Shown: positions 18,556 to 26,183 of the stretch, piece by piece | Numbering within the stretch: position 1 is the stretch's first letter | How the letters are laid out: every line of letters begins with the position of its first letter | DNA from: Burkholderiales bacterium | Lineage (GTDB): Bacteria > Pseudomonadota > Gammaproteobacteria > Burkholderiales > Burkholderiaceae_C | Length of the DNA: 55,765 bases | Reading direction: 5' to 3' | Assembly (NCBI GenBank): GCA_025358485.1 | Contig: JANYJJ010000104.1 | Span: 1-55,765, forward strand | Position numbers and translations under genes: made by a program | Notes under the pieces: model-generated | Database searches by the model: none | What the model was told of the DNA's origin: nothing | The model's input: only the letters and a program-made list of their open reading frames with translations

Positions 18556-19470
18556 TCAGCGCCGCACCTTGCTGGCGAACAGGCCTTGCGGGCGAATCAT
18601 CAAAATCAACACGATGAGCGACAGCGTGAGCACTTTGGCCATGGAGCCTGTCAAGAAAAATTCGCTGATCGACTGGGTCTGCGCAATGCCGAAGGCTGAC
18701 ACGACGGTGCCCAACAAACTGGCCGCGCCGCCGAAGGTCACCACCAAGAATGAGTCGACGATGTAGAGCTGGCCTGACGTGGGGCCGGTCGAGCCGATGG
18801 TGGTGAACGCCGCCCCCGCCATGCCTGCAATGCCGCAGCCGATGGCGAAAGTGAGGCGGTCGGTTTTTTTGGTGTCGATGCCGGTGGCGTTGGCCATGGC
18901 GCGGTTGCTCACCGTGGCGCGCACTCGCAGGCCCCAGCGGCTTTTGCTCAGGGCCAGCAACACACCCAAGGTCACCACCGTGGTCAGGCCCAAAACAAAC
19001 ATGCCGTTGATCGGTATGTCCAAACCGGGTGAGGGTGCCCACGATCCCAACAACCAGTTCGGCAAGGTGGGGCTCACCTCTTTGGGGCCGATGAAGGTGC
19101 GAAACATTTGCTGCATTGCCAGGCTGATGCCCCAGGTGGCCAACAGCGTGTCGAGCGGGCGTTTGTAGAGGTGCCGTATCAAACCCCACTCCACCATCCA
19201 GCCCAATGCGAAGGCAAACGCAAAGGCCAAAAGCACCGCCAGCGGAAAGTAGTAGGGCAGCATTTGCGGCATGTGATTGCTGGCCAGCTGGGAGCCCAGG
19301 TAAATCGTGTACGCGCCTACCGTCATGAACTCGCCGTGCGCCATGTTGATGACGCCCATTTGCCCAAAAATGATGGCCAAACCCAAGCCCATCAACAACA
19401 GCACAGCAAACAAACTGAGGCCCGCAAAGCCTTGCATCAGGCCGATGTTGAACATTTCAGAAAAATTCAT
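18556..19470 (-). CDS. urtB: Urea/short-chain amide ABC transporter permease UrtB (short FmdE-like form)
   Basis: LivH-like permease, 304 residues from the ATG at 19470. That ATG is chosen because a GAGG Shine-Dalgarno sequence lies 8-9 nt upstream and homologues begin near MNFSEMFNIGLMQGF. Conserved blocks are GLAIIFGQMGVINMAHGEFM near residue 35, GIDTKKTDRLTFAIGCGIAGMAGA near 185 and FLVVTFGGAASLLGT near 230. It is shorter than many proteobacterial UrtB proteins, which carry long N-terminal extensions; this form resembles the permease of the Methylophilus formamide operon. Confidence 0.92.
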   Translation of the reverse strand: MNFSEMFNIGLMQGFAGLSLFAVLLLMGLGLAIIFGQMGVINMAHGEFMTVGAYTIYLGSQLASNHMPQMLPYYFPLAVLLAFAFAFALGWMVEWGLIRHLYKRPLDTLLATWGISLAMQQMFRTFIGPKEVSPTLPNWLLGSWAPSPGLDIPINGMFVLGLTTVVTLGVLLALSKSRWGLRVRATVSNRAMANATGIDTKKTDRLTFAIGCGIAGMAGAAFTTIGSTGPTSGQLYIVDSFLVVTFGGAASLLGTVVSAFGIAQTQSISEFFLTGSMAKVLTLSLIVLILMIRPQGLFASKVRR

Positions 19471-19553
19471 GCGGGCACCTCGAACAGACCACGGATGCGA
19501 GCCGACGTGCGTTGCGCAGAGCGCGCACGTCGGCAACCCTCAACGACCTGAGG

Positions 19554-20834
19554 TCATTGGTATCCCTTGGGGAATGGGTCGGGTTTGATGAGCTCCGGCG
19601 ATTCCGCGACCACTTTGAACGTGCCGTCGGGGTTGCCCTTGGCAATGCGCGACTTGCTCCACAGGTGGTGGTTTGGATCCAACCTGACATAACCCTCGGG
19701 AGCCGTTTTGAGTTCTATCTTTCCGGTCCTTGAGGCGGCCACCACCTTGTCAACGTCAAAGCTGCCTGCCATCTCTACTGCTGCCTTCCACAACCACGGC
19801 CCCAGGTAGCCCGCCTGCGTCACGTCGCCGATTACCGCGTCTTTGCCGTACTTGGCTTTGAAGGCGGCAACGAACTTTTTGTTGTTTTCGTTGTCCAGCG
19901 ACTGGAAGTACTTCATCGACGAATAAAAGCCCGCGAAGTTTTCGCCGCCCACGCCTGTCATTTCGTCTTCAGTCACCGCCAGCGTCAGCAGCAGTTGCTT
20001 GTCGCCAGTGATGCCTGCGGCTTTCAGTGCCTTGTAGAACGCCACATTGCTGCCGCCCACCACCGCCGTGAAGATGCAGTCGGGTTTGGCCAGCTTGATC
20101 TTGTTCATCAGGCTGCCAAAGTTGGTGCTGCCCAGCGGGTAGTACTCCTCGCCGACGATCTTGCCCTTTTGGAAGTTCTCGACGTGTTTGCGCGCAATCT
20201 TCATCGAGGTGCGCGGCCAGATGTAGTCGGACCCAATCAAGAAAAACGTTTTCGCCTTCTTGTCTTTCTGTGCCCAGTCCAAGCCGTAAAGAATTTGCTG
20301 TGTGGCCTCTTGGCCCGTGTAAATCACGTTCTTGCTTTGCTCCAGACCTTCGTAGAACGTCGGGTAGTACAGCAAACCGTTTTCTTTCTCGAACACCGGC
20401 AGCACGGCCTTGCGCGAGGCGCTGGTCCAGCAGCCAAACACCGCTGCCACTTTGTCGTTGATGAGCAGCTTTTTCGACTTCTCGGCGAAGGTGGGCCAAT
20501 CAGACGCACCGTCTTCTTTGATCACTTTTATCTTGCGACCCAAGATGCCGCCCATGGCGTTGATCTGATCGATCGCCAACTGCTCTGCCTGGATAGAGCC
20601 CGTTTCAGAAATCGCCATGGTGCCGGTGCTGGAATGCAACTGACCCACCGTGACTTCGGTGTCGGTAATGGCCAGCTTGGTGGTGTTGACTGCGGCGGTG
20701 GGCTGACCAAAACTAAGGCCCGCCATGCCGAACATCGGCAGCGCAGCAGCCCCCTGAATCAGGCGGCGGCGGTTAGCGTCAGGTGTGGCTTGCAGACTAA
20801 GTTTGGCAAGAGGGTCGGATTTGCGTGCGGTCAT
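19554..20834 (-). CDS. urtA: Urea/short-chain amide ABC transporter substrate-binding protein
   Basis: Periplasmic binding protein, 426 residues. The N-terminus has a twin-arginine-like signal (NRRRLIQGAAALPMFGMAG, residues about 21-40), so export may use Tat. The mature part shows VTVGQLHSSTGTMAISETG, VFGCWTSASRKAVLPVFE, NGLLYYPTFYEGLEQS and IFTAVVGGSNVAFYKAL, all typical of the UrtA/FmdD/AmiC class that binds urea or short amides. Shine-Dalgarno GGAG lies 8 nt before the ATG. The 16-bp inverted element at 20912 is centred about 85 bp upstream. The gene is divergent from the sensor kinase gene. Confidence 0.94.
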   Translation of the reverse strand: MTARKSDPLAKLSLQATPDANRRRLIQGAAALPMFGMAGLSFGQPTAAVNTTKLAITDTEVTVGQLHSSTGTMAISETGSIQAEQLAIDQINAMGGILGRKIKVIKEDGASDWPTFAEKSKKLLINDKVAAVFGCWTSASRKAVLPVFEKENGLLYYPTFYEGLEQSKNVIYTGQEATQQILYGLDWAQKDKKAKTFFLIGSDYIWPRTSMKIARKHVENFQKGKIVGEEYYPLGSTNFGSLMNKIKLAKPDCIFTAVVGGSNVAFYKALKAAGITGDKQLLLTLAVTEDEMTGVGGENFAGFYSSMKYFQSLDNENNKKFVAAFKAKYGKDAVIGDVTQAGYLGPWLWKAAVEMAGSFDVDKVVAASRTGKIELKTAPEGYVRLDPNHHLWSKSRIAKGNPDGTFKVVAESPELIKPDPFPKGYQ

Positions 20835-20911
20835 GACGGGTTCTCCAAGCGACGGGGTTGACTAACAAAAAGACTGGGGAGGATGGTGCGAGTCAGACCG
20901 CGCAGCGCGAA

Positions 20912-20927
20912 TACGTCAATCAACGTA
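20912..20927 (-). promoter_or_regulatory. 16-bp inverted element upstream of urtA (candidate response-regulator operator)
   Basis: The plus strand reads TACGTCAATCAACGTA, the exact reverse complement of the element before amiE. It lies in the 223-bp divergent region between urtA and the sensor kinase, 85 bp from the urtA start and about 140 bp from the kinase start. It could therefore serve both promoters. Confidence 0.72.
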
Positions 20928-21057
20928 GTCCCAAATTAAGCCGCTGTCGTCACACTGCACCTCGGTGGTGCGGCTCAACCGCCCGGGTGAGGTGCGCTTG
21001 GATCATTTCTTGCTGCACCGGTGGTGGCCACTCACAACGCGCAGGAGCACGACCCCG

Positions 21058-24000
21058 ATGCCTACCCCAGCGGCCACCCAAGCCGCAACACAAACTTCGA
21101 GCTCAACCGCAGCCCCAACCGCGACCCCAACTGCGACCCCAACTGCGACAAGCACGGCCACCCAGCCGCAAAAGATTTTTCGCATCCGCCGCGACTACAA
21201 CTCTTGGGTGGCCAACGAGTCGATGGAGGACTACGCGCTGCGCTTCACGCCCCGCAGCTTCCGCCAGTGGAGCGAGTTTCGGGTGGCCAACACGGCCTTC
21301 GGGGCCACGTCTTTCCTGGCGCTGGAAGCCATCGGCGGTGCCATTGCACTGAGCTACGGTTTCACCAATGCGATGTGGGCCATCTTGGTGGTCAGCGTCA
21401 TCACCTTCCTCACCGGCTTGCCCATCAGTTATTACGCCGCCAAGTACGGCGTGGACATGGACCTGCTCACGCGCGGCGCCGGTTTTGGCTATCTGGGCTC
21501 CACCGTCACGTCGCTGGTGTACGCCAGTTTCACCTTCATTTTTTTCGCTCTAGAGGCTGCCATCTTGGCCTTGGCTTTGCAGATGTACTTCGACTGGCCC
21601 ATCGCCGTGTGCTACCTCGTTGCCTCGTTGGTGGTGGTGCCGTTGGTGATGCACGGCATCACCTTGATACAGCGCCTGCAATGGTGGACGCAGCCGGTTT
21701 GGATGGTGTTGTTCACGTTGCCGTACATCGCAGTGCTCATCAAAAAGCCCGACGCCTATCGCGACTTCACCAGTTTGATCGGCGGTGTGTCCAACGGCAG
21801 CGGCTTCGACGTGGTCATGTTTGGTGCAGCCGCCACGGTGGCGTTTTCATTGGTGGTGCAAATTGGCGAGCAGGTCGACTACCTGCGGTTTTTGCCTGAA
21901 AAAACCGCCGCCAATCGGCGTCGCTGGTGGGCGGCGGTGATCGTCGCTGGGCCGGGTTGGATCGTGCCGGGCGCACTCAAGATGTGCGGCGGTGCCTTCT
22001 TGGCCTTCCTTGCTTTGCAGCATGAAATCCCGGTCAGCAAAGCGCTGGAGCCTACGCAGATGTACTTGGCAGGCTTCAGCTATGTGTTCACCTCACCGTC
22101 TTGGATTTTGGGCATCACGGTGTTGTTTGTGGTGGTGTGCCAAATCAAAATCAACATGACCAATGCCTACGCCGGTTCGTTGGCGTGGTCGAATTTTTTT
22201 GCGCGCCTCACCCACAGCCATCCGGGGCGCGTGGTGTGGTTGGTGTTCAACGTCCTCATTGCGGTGTTGCTCATGACGCTGGGCGTGTTTCAGGCGTTGG
22301 AAGGCGTGCTGGGGCTGTACAGCAACATTGCCATCGCGTGGGTCGGCGCGCTGGTGGCCGACTTGATCATCAACAAGCCGCTGGGCTGGAGCCCGCCGCA
22401 CATTGAATTCAAGCGCGCGCATTTGTACGACATCAACCCCGTGGGCTTGGGTGCCATGGGAGTGGCAGCGGTGTTGGGCATGGCCACTTTCACTGGTGCG
22501 TTCGGCAGTGATGCCGCCGCCTTCGCGCCCTTCATTGCGCTGACCACCGCCATGCTGGTGTCGCCGCTGTTGGCTTGGTGGTCGCGCGGTCGCTACTACC
22601 AAGCGCGGCCGAACTTGGCACCCTGGAAACCCGGCGAAGCGGTGCGCTGCTCGGTGTGCGACAACGCCTTTGAGTCGGAAGACATGGCCCAGTGCCCTGC
22701 TTACGACGCGCCCATTTGTTCGCTGTGCTGCACGCTGGAATCGCGCTGCCATGATCGCTGCAAAACCGGCTCGCGTGCGGCCGAGCAAGTCGGCGCAGCG
22801 CTCACTTTCGTGCTGCCCGCAGCGCTGTCGTCGCGGGTGAATTTTCGCGTGGGCCACTACCTGGTGGTGACGGTGTCGTTGGTGTGCCTCATTGGCGTGG
22901 TGATGGGCGTGGTTTACAACCAGCAATTGCTGCTGGGTCTGCCGCAACAAGCCGAATTGCGCACGCCGTTTTTGCGCTTGTTTGCACTGCTGTCTTTGAT
23001 GGCGGCGGTGAGCGCTTGGTGGGTGGTGTTGGGCAGCGAAAGCCGCCACATGGCGCAAGACGAATCGAACCGCCAAAATCAATTGCTGGTGCGTGAAATT
23101 GAAGCGCACAGCCGCACCGATGCGGCCTTGCAGCTTGCCAAAACCGTGGCCGAATCAGCAAACCTGGCCAAGACCCGCTACGTGGCAGGCATGACGCACG
23201 AGCTGCGCACACCGCTGAACAGCATCCTCGGCTACGCTCAAATTCTGTTGAAAGATGAGCACCTGAAGCCCGCGCAGCGCGCCAGCGTCAGCACCATTCA
23301 CCACAGCGGCGAACACCTGCACGGTCTGATCGACGGCCTGCTCGATTTGGCCCGCATCGAAGCCGGACGGCTGCGCCTAGACCCAGCGCCGCTGCCTGTG
23401 CACGCCTTCCTGGACGATGTGGTGCGCATGGTCGCGCCGCAAGCGGAAGGCAAGGGGTTGGTCTTCAGTTTGCGCACCAGCGGCCCCGTGCCCGCGTATG
23501 TGAGCGCCGATGCCAAACGGCTGCGCCAAATATTGATCAACCTGCTCAGCAACGCCGTGCGCTTCACCGACAGCGGCAGCGTCACGCTGCACCTGGACTG
23601 CCGCCGAGAGGTCATGCGTTTGGAAGTGATTGACACCGGCATCGGCATTGCGCCGCAAGACCAAGAGCGCATCTTTTTGCCCTTCGAGCGCGCCGCAGCG
23701 GGACGCCGCACTGGCGACGCCGGCACCGGCTTGGGCCTGACCATCACCCACCTTCTCACCGAGCTGATGGGCGGCGAGCTGAACGTGCAGACCCAACCCG
23801 GCGAAGGCAGCACCTTCACCGTGCGCCTGTATTTGCGCGAAATTGCGGCACCTGTTTTTGGCACCGACCTCGGCTCGGGCAGTGGCCCACAGTCGCCTCG
23901 CCACCATCGCCCAGTCACCGGATACCTGGGGCCGCGCTTGACTTTGCTGGTGGTAGACGACCAGCCTTTGCAACGCCAGATGTTGGCCGGCATGTTGATG

Positions 24001-24585
24001 CCCTTGGGTTTTCACATCCGCGAGGCGGCCAGCGGCCACGAGTGCGTTGACAGCGTGCTGCAACTGACCCCAGACGCCGTGTTGATGGACGTGGCCATGG
24101 ACGACCTGAACGGCTGGCAAACCGCCCGCGCCCTGCGCGATGCGGGCTTCGCTGCGCTGCCCATCATCATGGTGTCAGCCAGCACGTTTGAAAACCAAGC
24201 TGAACACTTGGCTCTGGCACAGGTGCAGGGCTTTGTGGACAAGCCGGTGGTCGAGTCGGTGCTGCTGGACATGCTGCAACGCCATTTGAATGTGTCTTGG
24301 TCAACCGAGTTGCAGGCGCTGCCAGCCTGGAGCGCGCCGCTGAGCGCGCCCTGCGAGGCTGGCGGTCAACTGCCGCTGGAGGTAGCGCAGGCACTCATCC
24401 GCTTGGCCAGCTTGGGACACATGCAAGGCCTGCGCGCTGCGCTTGATGCGGCCGTGAGCAGCCACCCGGAGTGCGAGCACGAGGGCCGTGAACTGCATGC
24501 GCTGTTGGCACGCTTTGATCTGGACTCGTTCACTGCGAGACTGCGCGGATCGGTATCCAACCATTCCTTAGAAGGCCGCCTGTGA
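21058..24585 (+). CDS. NCS1 transporter-linked hybrid sensor histidine kinase
   Basis: 1175-residue fusion. Residues 1-45 are a Thr/Ala/Pro linker coded by 12-bp repeats. Residues about 45-515 form an NCS1 (cytosine/purine permease) domain with about 12 membrane segments (YNSWVANESMEDYALRFTPRSF, GIGEQVDYLRFLP-like core). Residues 531-568 hold eight cysteines (CSVC, C546, CSLCC, CHDRC), a likely metal site. Two more membrane segments and a coiled coil follow, then HisKA with His714 in MTHELRTPLNS, HATPase boxes NLLSNAVRF, DTGIGIAP and GTGLGLT, a receiver domain with Asp967/968 and phospho-acceptor Asp1011, and a helical tail. The ATG at 21058 has AGGAG 10 nt upstream; a GTG at 20965 is possible. 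The stop overlaps the regulator start (GTGA). Its position beside urt and amidase genes predicts sensing of amides, urea or related compounds. Confidence 0.93.
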   Translation: MPTPAATQAATQTSSSTAAPTATPTATPTATSTATQPQKIFRIRRDYNSWVANESMEDYALRFTPRSFRQWSEFRVANTAFGATSFLALEAIGGAIALSYGFTNAMWAILVVSVITFLTGLPISYYAAKYGVDMDLLTRGAGFGYLGSTVTSLVYASFTFIFFALEAAILALALQMYFDWPIAVCYLVASLVVVPLVMHGITLIQRLQWWTQPVWMVLFTLPYIAVLIKKPDAYRDFTSLIGGVSNGSGFDVVMFGAAATVAFSLVVQIGEQVDYLRFLPEKTAANRRRWWAAVIVAGPGWIVPGALKMCGGAFLAFLALQHEIPVSKALEPTQMYLAGFSYVFTSPSWILGITVLFVVVCQIKINMTNAYAGSLAWSNFFARLTHSHPGRVVWLVFNVLIAVLLMTLGVFQALEGVLGLYSNIAIAWVGALVADLIINKPLGWSPPHIEFKRAHLYDINPVGLGAMGVAAVLGMATFTGAFGSDAAAFAPFIALTTAMLVSPLLAWWSRGRYYQARPNLAPWKPGEAVRCSVCDNAFESEDMAQCPAYDAPICSLCCTLESRCHDRCKTGSRAAEQVGAALTFVLPAALSSRVNFRVGHYLVVTVSLVCLIGVVMGVVYNQQLLLGLPQQAELRTPFLRLFALLSLMAAVSAWWVVLGSESRHMAQDESNRQNQLLVREIEAHSRTDAALQLAKTVAESANLAKTRYVAGMTHELRTPLNSILGYAQILLKDEHLKPAQRASVSTIHHSGEHLHGLIDGLLDLARIEAGRLRLDPAPLPVHAFLDDVVRMVAPQAEGKGLVFSLRTSGPVPAYVSADAKRLRQILINLLSNAVRFTDSGSVTLHLDCRREVMRLEVIDTGIGIAPQDQERIFLPFERAAAGRRTGDAGTGLGLTITHLLTELMGGELNVQTQPGEGSTFTVRLYLREIAAPVFGTDLGSGSGPQSPRHHRPVTGYLGPRLTLLVVDDQPLQRQMLAGMLMPLGFHIREAASGHECVDSVLQLTPDAVLMDVAMDDLNGWQTARALRDAGFAALPIIMVSASTFENQAEHLALAQVQGFVDKPVVESVLLDMLQRHLNVSWSTELQALPAWSAPLSAPCEAGGQLPLEVAQALIRLASLGHMQGLRAALDAAVSSHPECEHEGRELHALLARFDLDSFTARLRGSVSNHSLEGRL

Positions 24586-25658
24586 ATGTGTCTGGCAACC
24601 CTGACAACTTCTGCGCCGTGTTGACTGACACCCGCGCTGACACCCGCGCCGACACCGGCACCGACACCCCTGCCGTCACCCGCCCCGCCACCGTCGTGAT
24701 GGTGGTGGACGATGCACCGCAGTCACTCGGCCTGGTGTGCCAAAGCTTAGAAGAAGACGGCTACACCGTGGTGATTGCGCGCGACGGTGAATCTGCGCTG
24801 GCACGGCTGCAACTCGTCACGCCCGATGTGATCTTGCTTGACGCGTTGATGCCCGGCTTGTCGGGCTTTGAGACCTGCCGCCGCATCAAGCAAGATCCCG
24901 CGCTGTCGCACATTCCGGTGATCTTCATGACCGGTTTGTCAGACACCGTTCACATCGTTGAAGCCTTCGAGGCAGGCGGCGTGGACTACGTTGTCAAACC
25001 CGTGCGTGCCGCCGAAGTGCTGGTGCGCTTGTCCACCCACTTGCGCAATGCGCGCGCCGTGCGTTTGGCCCGCGAGGCGGTAGACGTGGGCGGTCACGGC
25101 GTGCTGCTGATTGACGCGCAAGGCCGCATTGGTTGGCGCTCACCGCAAGCCGAAGCCTGGTTGCACGAGTTTTTTCCGAACGAAGGCGGTCAATTGCCGC
25201 AGGCTTGGCAACGCTGGTTGATGGACGCCGAAGTTGCTGCGGTTGCTTTTGCCGTTTCGGTTGATGTTCTTGTGGTTGCGGCCAACGCATCGAACCCAGC
25301 GCCCATTACCGACGCCGCCCAGGTTCCAACCACAAGCCGCGCCCTGCGCGTGCGCCACCTCGGCACCGTGGGCTTGGGCGAACGCATGTTGCTGCTGCAA
25401 CTGCACAGTCAGCGTCAAAGCGACCGAAACAACGGCGCCAATGCGGCGGCCAGCAGCCGCGTCACCGAAGCCCAACTCACCCCGCGCGAAACCGAAGTGC
25501 TGTCGTGGGTTGCCAAGGGCAAAACCAACCGGGACGTGGCCGACATCTTGGGCATGAGCCCGCGCACAGTCAACAAACACTTGGAGCACGTGTTTGAAAA
25601 GCTGGGGGTCGAGACGCGCGCGGCGGCCACGGCGCTGGCGAGTCGGGAAATGCGTTGA
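24582..25658 (+). CDS. LuxR/NarL-type response regulator paired with the NCS1 sensor kinase
   Basis: 358 residues with a GTG start inside the kinase stop (GTGA), so the pair is translationally coupled. The N-terminus (residues about 15-36) is a Thr/Asp/Arg/Ala stretch coded by four 12-bp repeats. The receiver domain spans about 38-155, with VVDDAP, phospho-acceptor Asp in ILLDALMPG and Lys in VVKPVR. A PAS-like middle (GHGVLLIDAQGRIGWRS, residues about 168-255) follows. The C-terminal helix-turn-helix is LTPRETEVLSWVAKGKTNRD with GMSPRTVNKHLEHVFEKLGV. It is the expected binder of the 16-bp element before urtA and amiE (inference). Confidence 0.93.
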   Translation: MNVSGNPDNFCAVLTDTRADTRADTGTDTPAVTRPATVVMVVDDAPQSLGLVCQSLEEDGYTVVIARDGESALARLQLVTPDVILLDALMPGLSGFETCRRIKQDPALSHIPVIFMTGLSDTVHIVEAFEAGGVDYVVKPVRAAEVLVRLSTHLRNARAVRLAREAVDVGGHGVLLIDAQGRIGWRSPQAEAWLHEFFPNEGGQLPQAWQRWLMDAEVAAVAFAVSVDVLVVAANASNPAPITDAAQVPTTSRALRVRHLGTVGLGERMLLLQLHSQRQSDRNNGANAAASSRVTEAQLTPRETEVLSWVAKGKTNRDVADILGMSPRTVNKHLEHVFEKLGVETRAAATALASREMR

Positions 25659-25749
25659 GGTCGTAGCGCAGGCCGATCAGATCGGGGCAAGCGACACAAC
25701 AAGCTTGGTGTGCAACTTCGTTGACGACTTCGGTGCGAGGCTGGGGGCC

Positions 25750-25803
25750 CGCAATCGCAACCGCAACTGCAACCGCAACCGCAACCGCAATCGCAATCGC
25801 AAT
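25750..25803. repeat. Hexanucleotide tandem repeat (CGCAAY)9
   Basis: Nine consecutive 6-bp units CGCAAC/CGCAAT (one TGCAAC) lie between the response regulator gene and the small minus-strand gene. Being noncoding, its copy number may vary freely. Confidence 0.93.
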
Positions 25804-25827
25804 CGCACCTCCGCCGAATTGAGGCGC

Positions 25828-25950
25828 TTACTTCGCTGGGGCTGCCGTGGTCTTCGTGGGCGCAGGCTGTTGCTGCTTGGCCTCGCGCTTCAGCGCTTTG
25901 GCGCGTTTTTGTTTTTCACGGCGAACACCGCGGTCTTTGTCTGCGCTCAT
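25828..25950 (-). CDS. Small basic protein, 40 residues
   Basis: The product starts MSADKDRGVRREKQKRAKAL and ends in a Gln/Pro/Thr/Ala-rich tail. About a third of the residues are Lys or Arg, mostly in one predicted helix. A GAGAG Shine-Dalgarno-like sequence lies about 8 nt before the ATG at 25950. The same frame is open further upstream, but without a better start. I recall similar tiny lysine-rich proteins annotated as hypothetical in related bacteria, but cannot name a family. A nucleic-acid-binding role is possible from charge alone. Confidence 0.5.
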   Translation of the reverse strand: MSADKDRGVRREKQKRAKALKREAKQQQPAPTKTTAAPAK

Positions 25951-26060
25951 GTCGATCTCTCGTGTGGGTCTGAATAGCCAGGTTGTGAATACAGGCGCGC
26001 GGCGAAAGGCCAGCGAGCGGGCGAGGGCGAATGCTAACTGCTCAGGAATTTCCACCTCGC

Positions 26061-26066
26061 TACACT
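26061..26066 (+). promoter_or_regulatory. Probable -10 element of the metXW promoter
   Basis: TACACT lies so that transcription would begin near 26072, exactly at the 5' edge of the riboswitch. The -35 region (around 26038) matches the consensus only weakly. Confidence 0.45.
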
Positions 26067-26071
26067 CACCC

Positions 26072-26128
26072 CAGCGCTGATTTGTTCCGGCTTGCGGGCG
26101 CTTTATAAATACTGCTAAAGAGACGTGG
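26072..26128 (+). promoter_or_regulatory. SAM-II riboswitch in the metXW leader
   Basis: Matches the SAM-II (metA motif) consensus in order and spacing: AGCGCTGATTT at 26073-26083, CTTGC at 26091, the closing arm GCGCT at 26098-26102 (five-pair P1 with 26073-26077), ATAAAT at 26105-26110 and GCTAAA at 26114-26119. SAM-II binds S-adenosylmethionine through an H-type pseudoknot and lies before methionine genes such as metX. Here it is directly followed by a terminator and metX, so excess SAM should reduce expression. The pseudoknot pairing was not modelled. Confidence 0.88.
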
Positions 26129-26134
26129 ACTGAC

Positions 26135-26171
26135 AACCCGGCCTCTGCAAATCGACGAGCCGGGTTTTTTG
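26135..26171 (+). terminator. Leader terminator between riboswitch and metXW
   Basis: 8-bp stem AACCCGGC / GCCGGGTT (26135-26142, 26159-26166) with a 16-base loop and a run of six T, ending 13 bases before the metX ATG. Its position right after the SAM-II aptamer suggests it is the expression platform, though the overlap between aptamer and terminator stem is not obvious. Confidence 0.8.
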
Positions 26172-26183
26172 TTGGTGTCCACC

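Noticed and set aside
25750..25803. Possible CRISPR-like array
   Set aside because: Units are six bases with no spacers and no cas genes nearby; it is a simple tandem repeat.
26082..26109. TTGTTC-16-TATAAA looked like a sigma-70 promoter for metX
   Set aside because: Both hexamers fall inside conserved blocks of the SAM-II aptamer; the promoter is better placed upstream at the TACACT box (26061).
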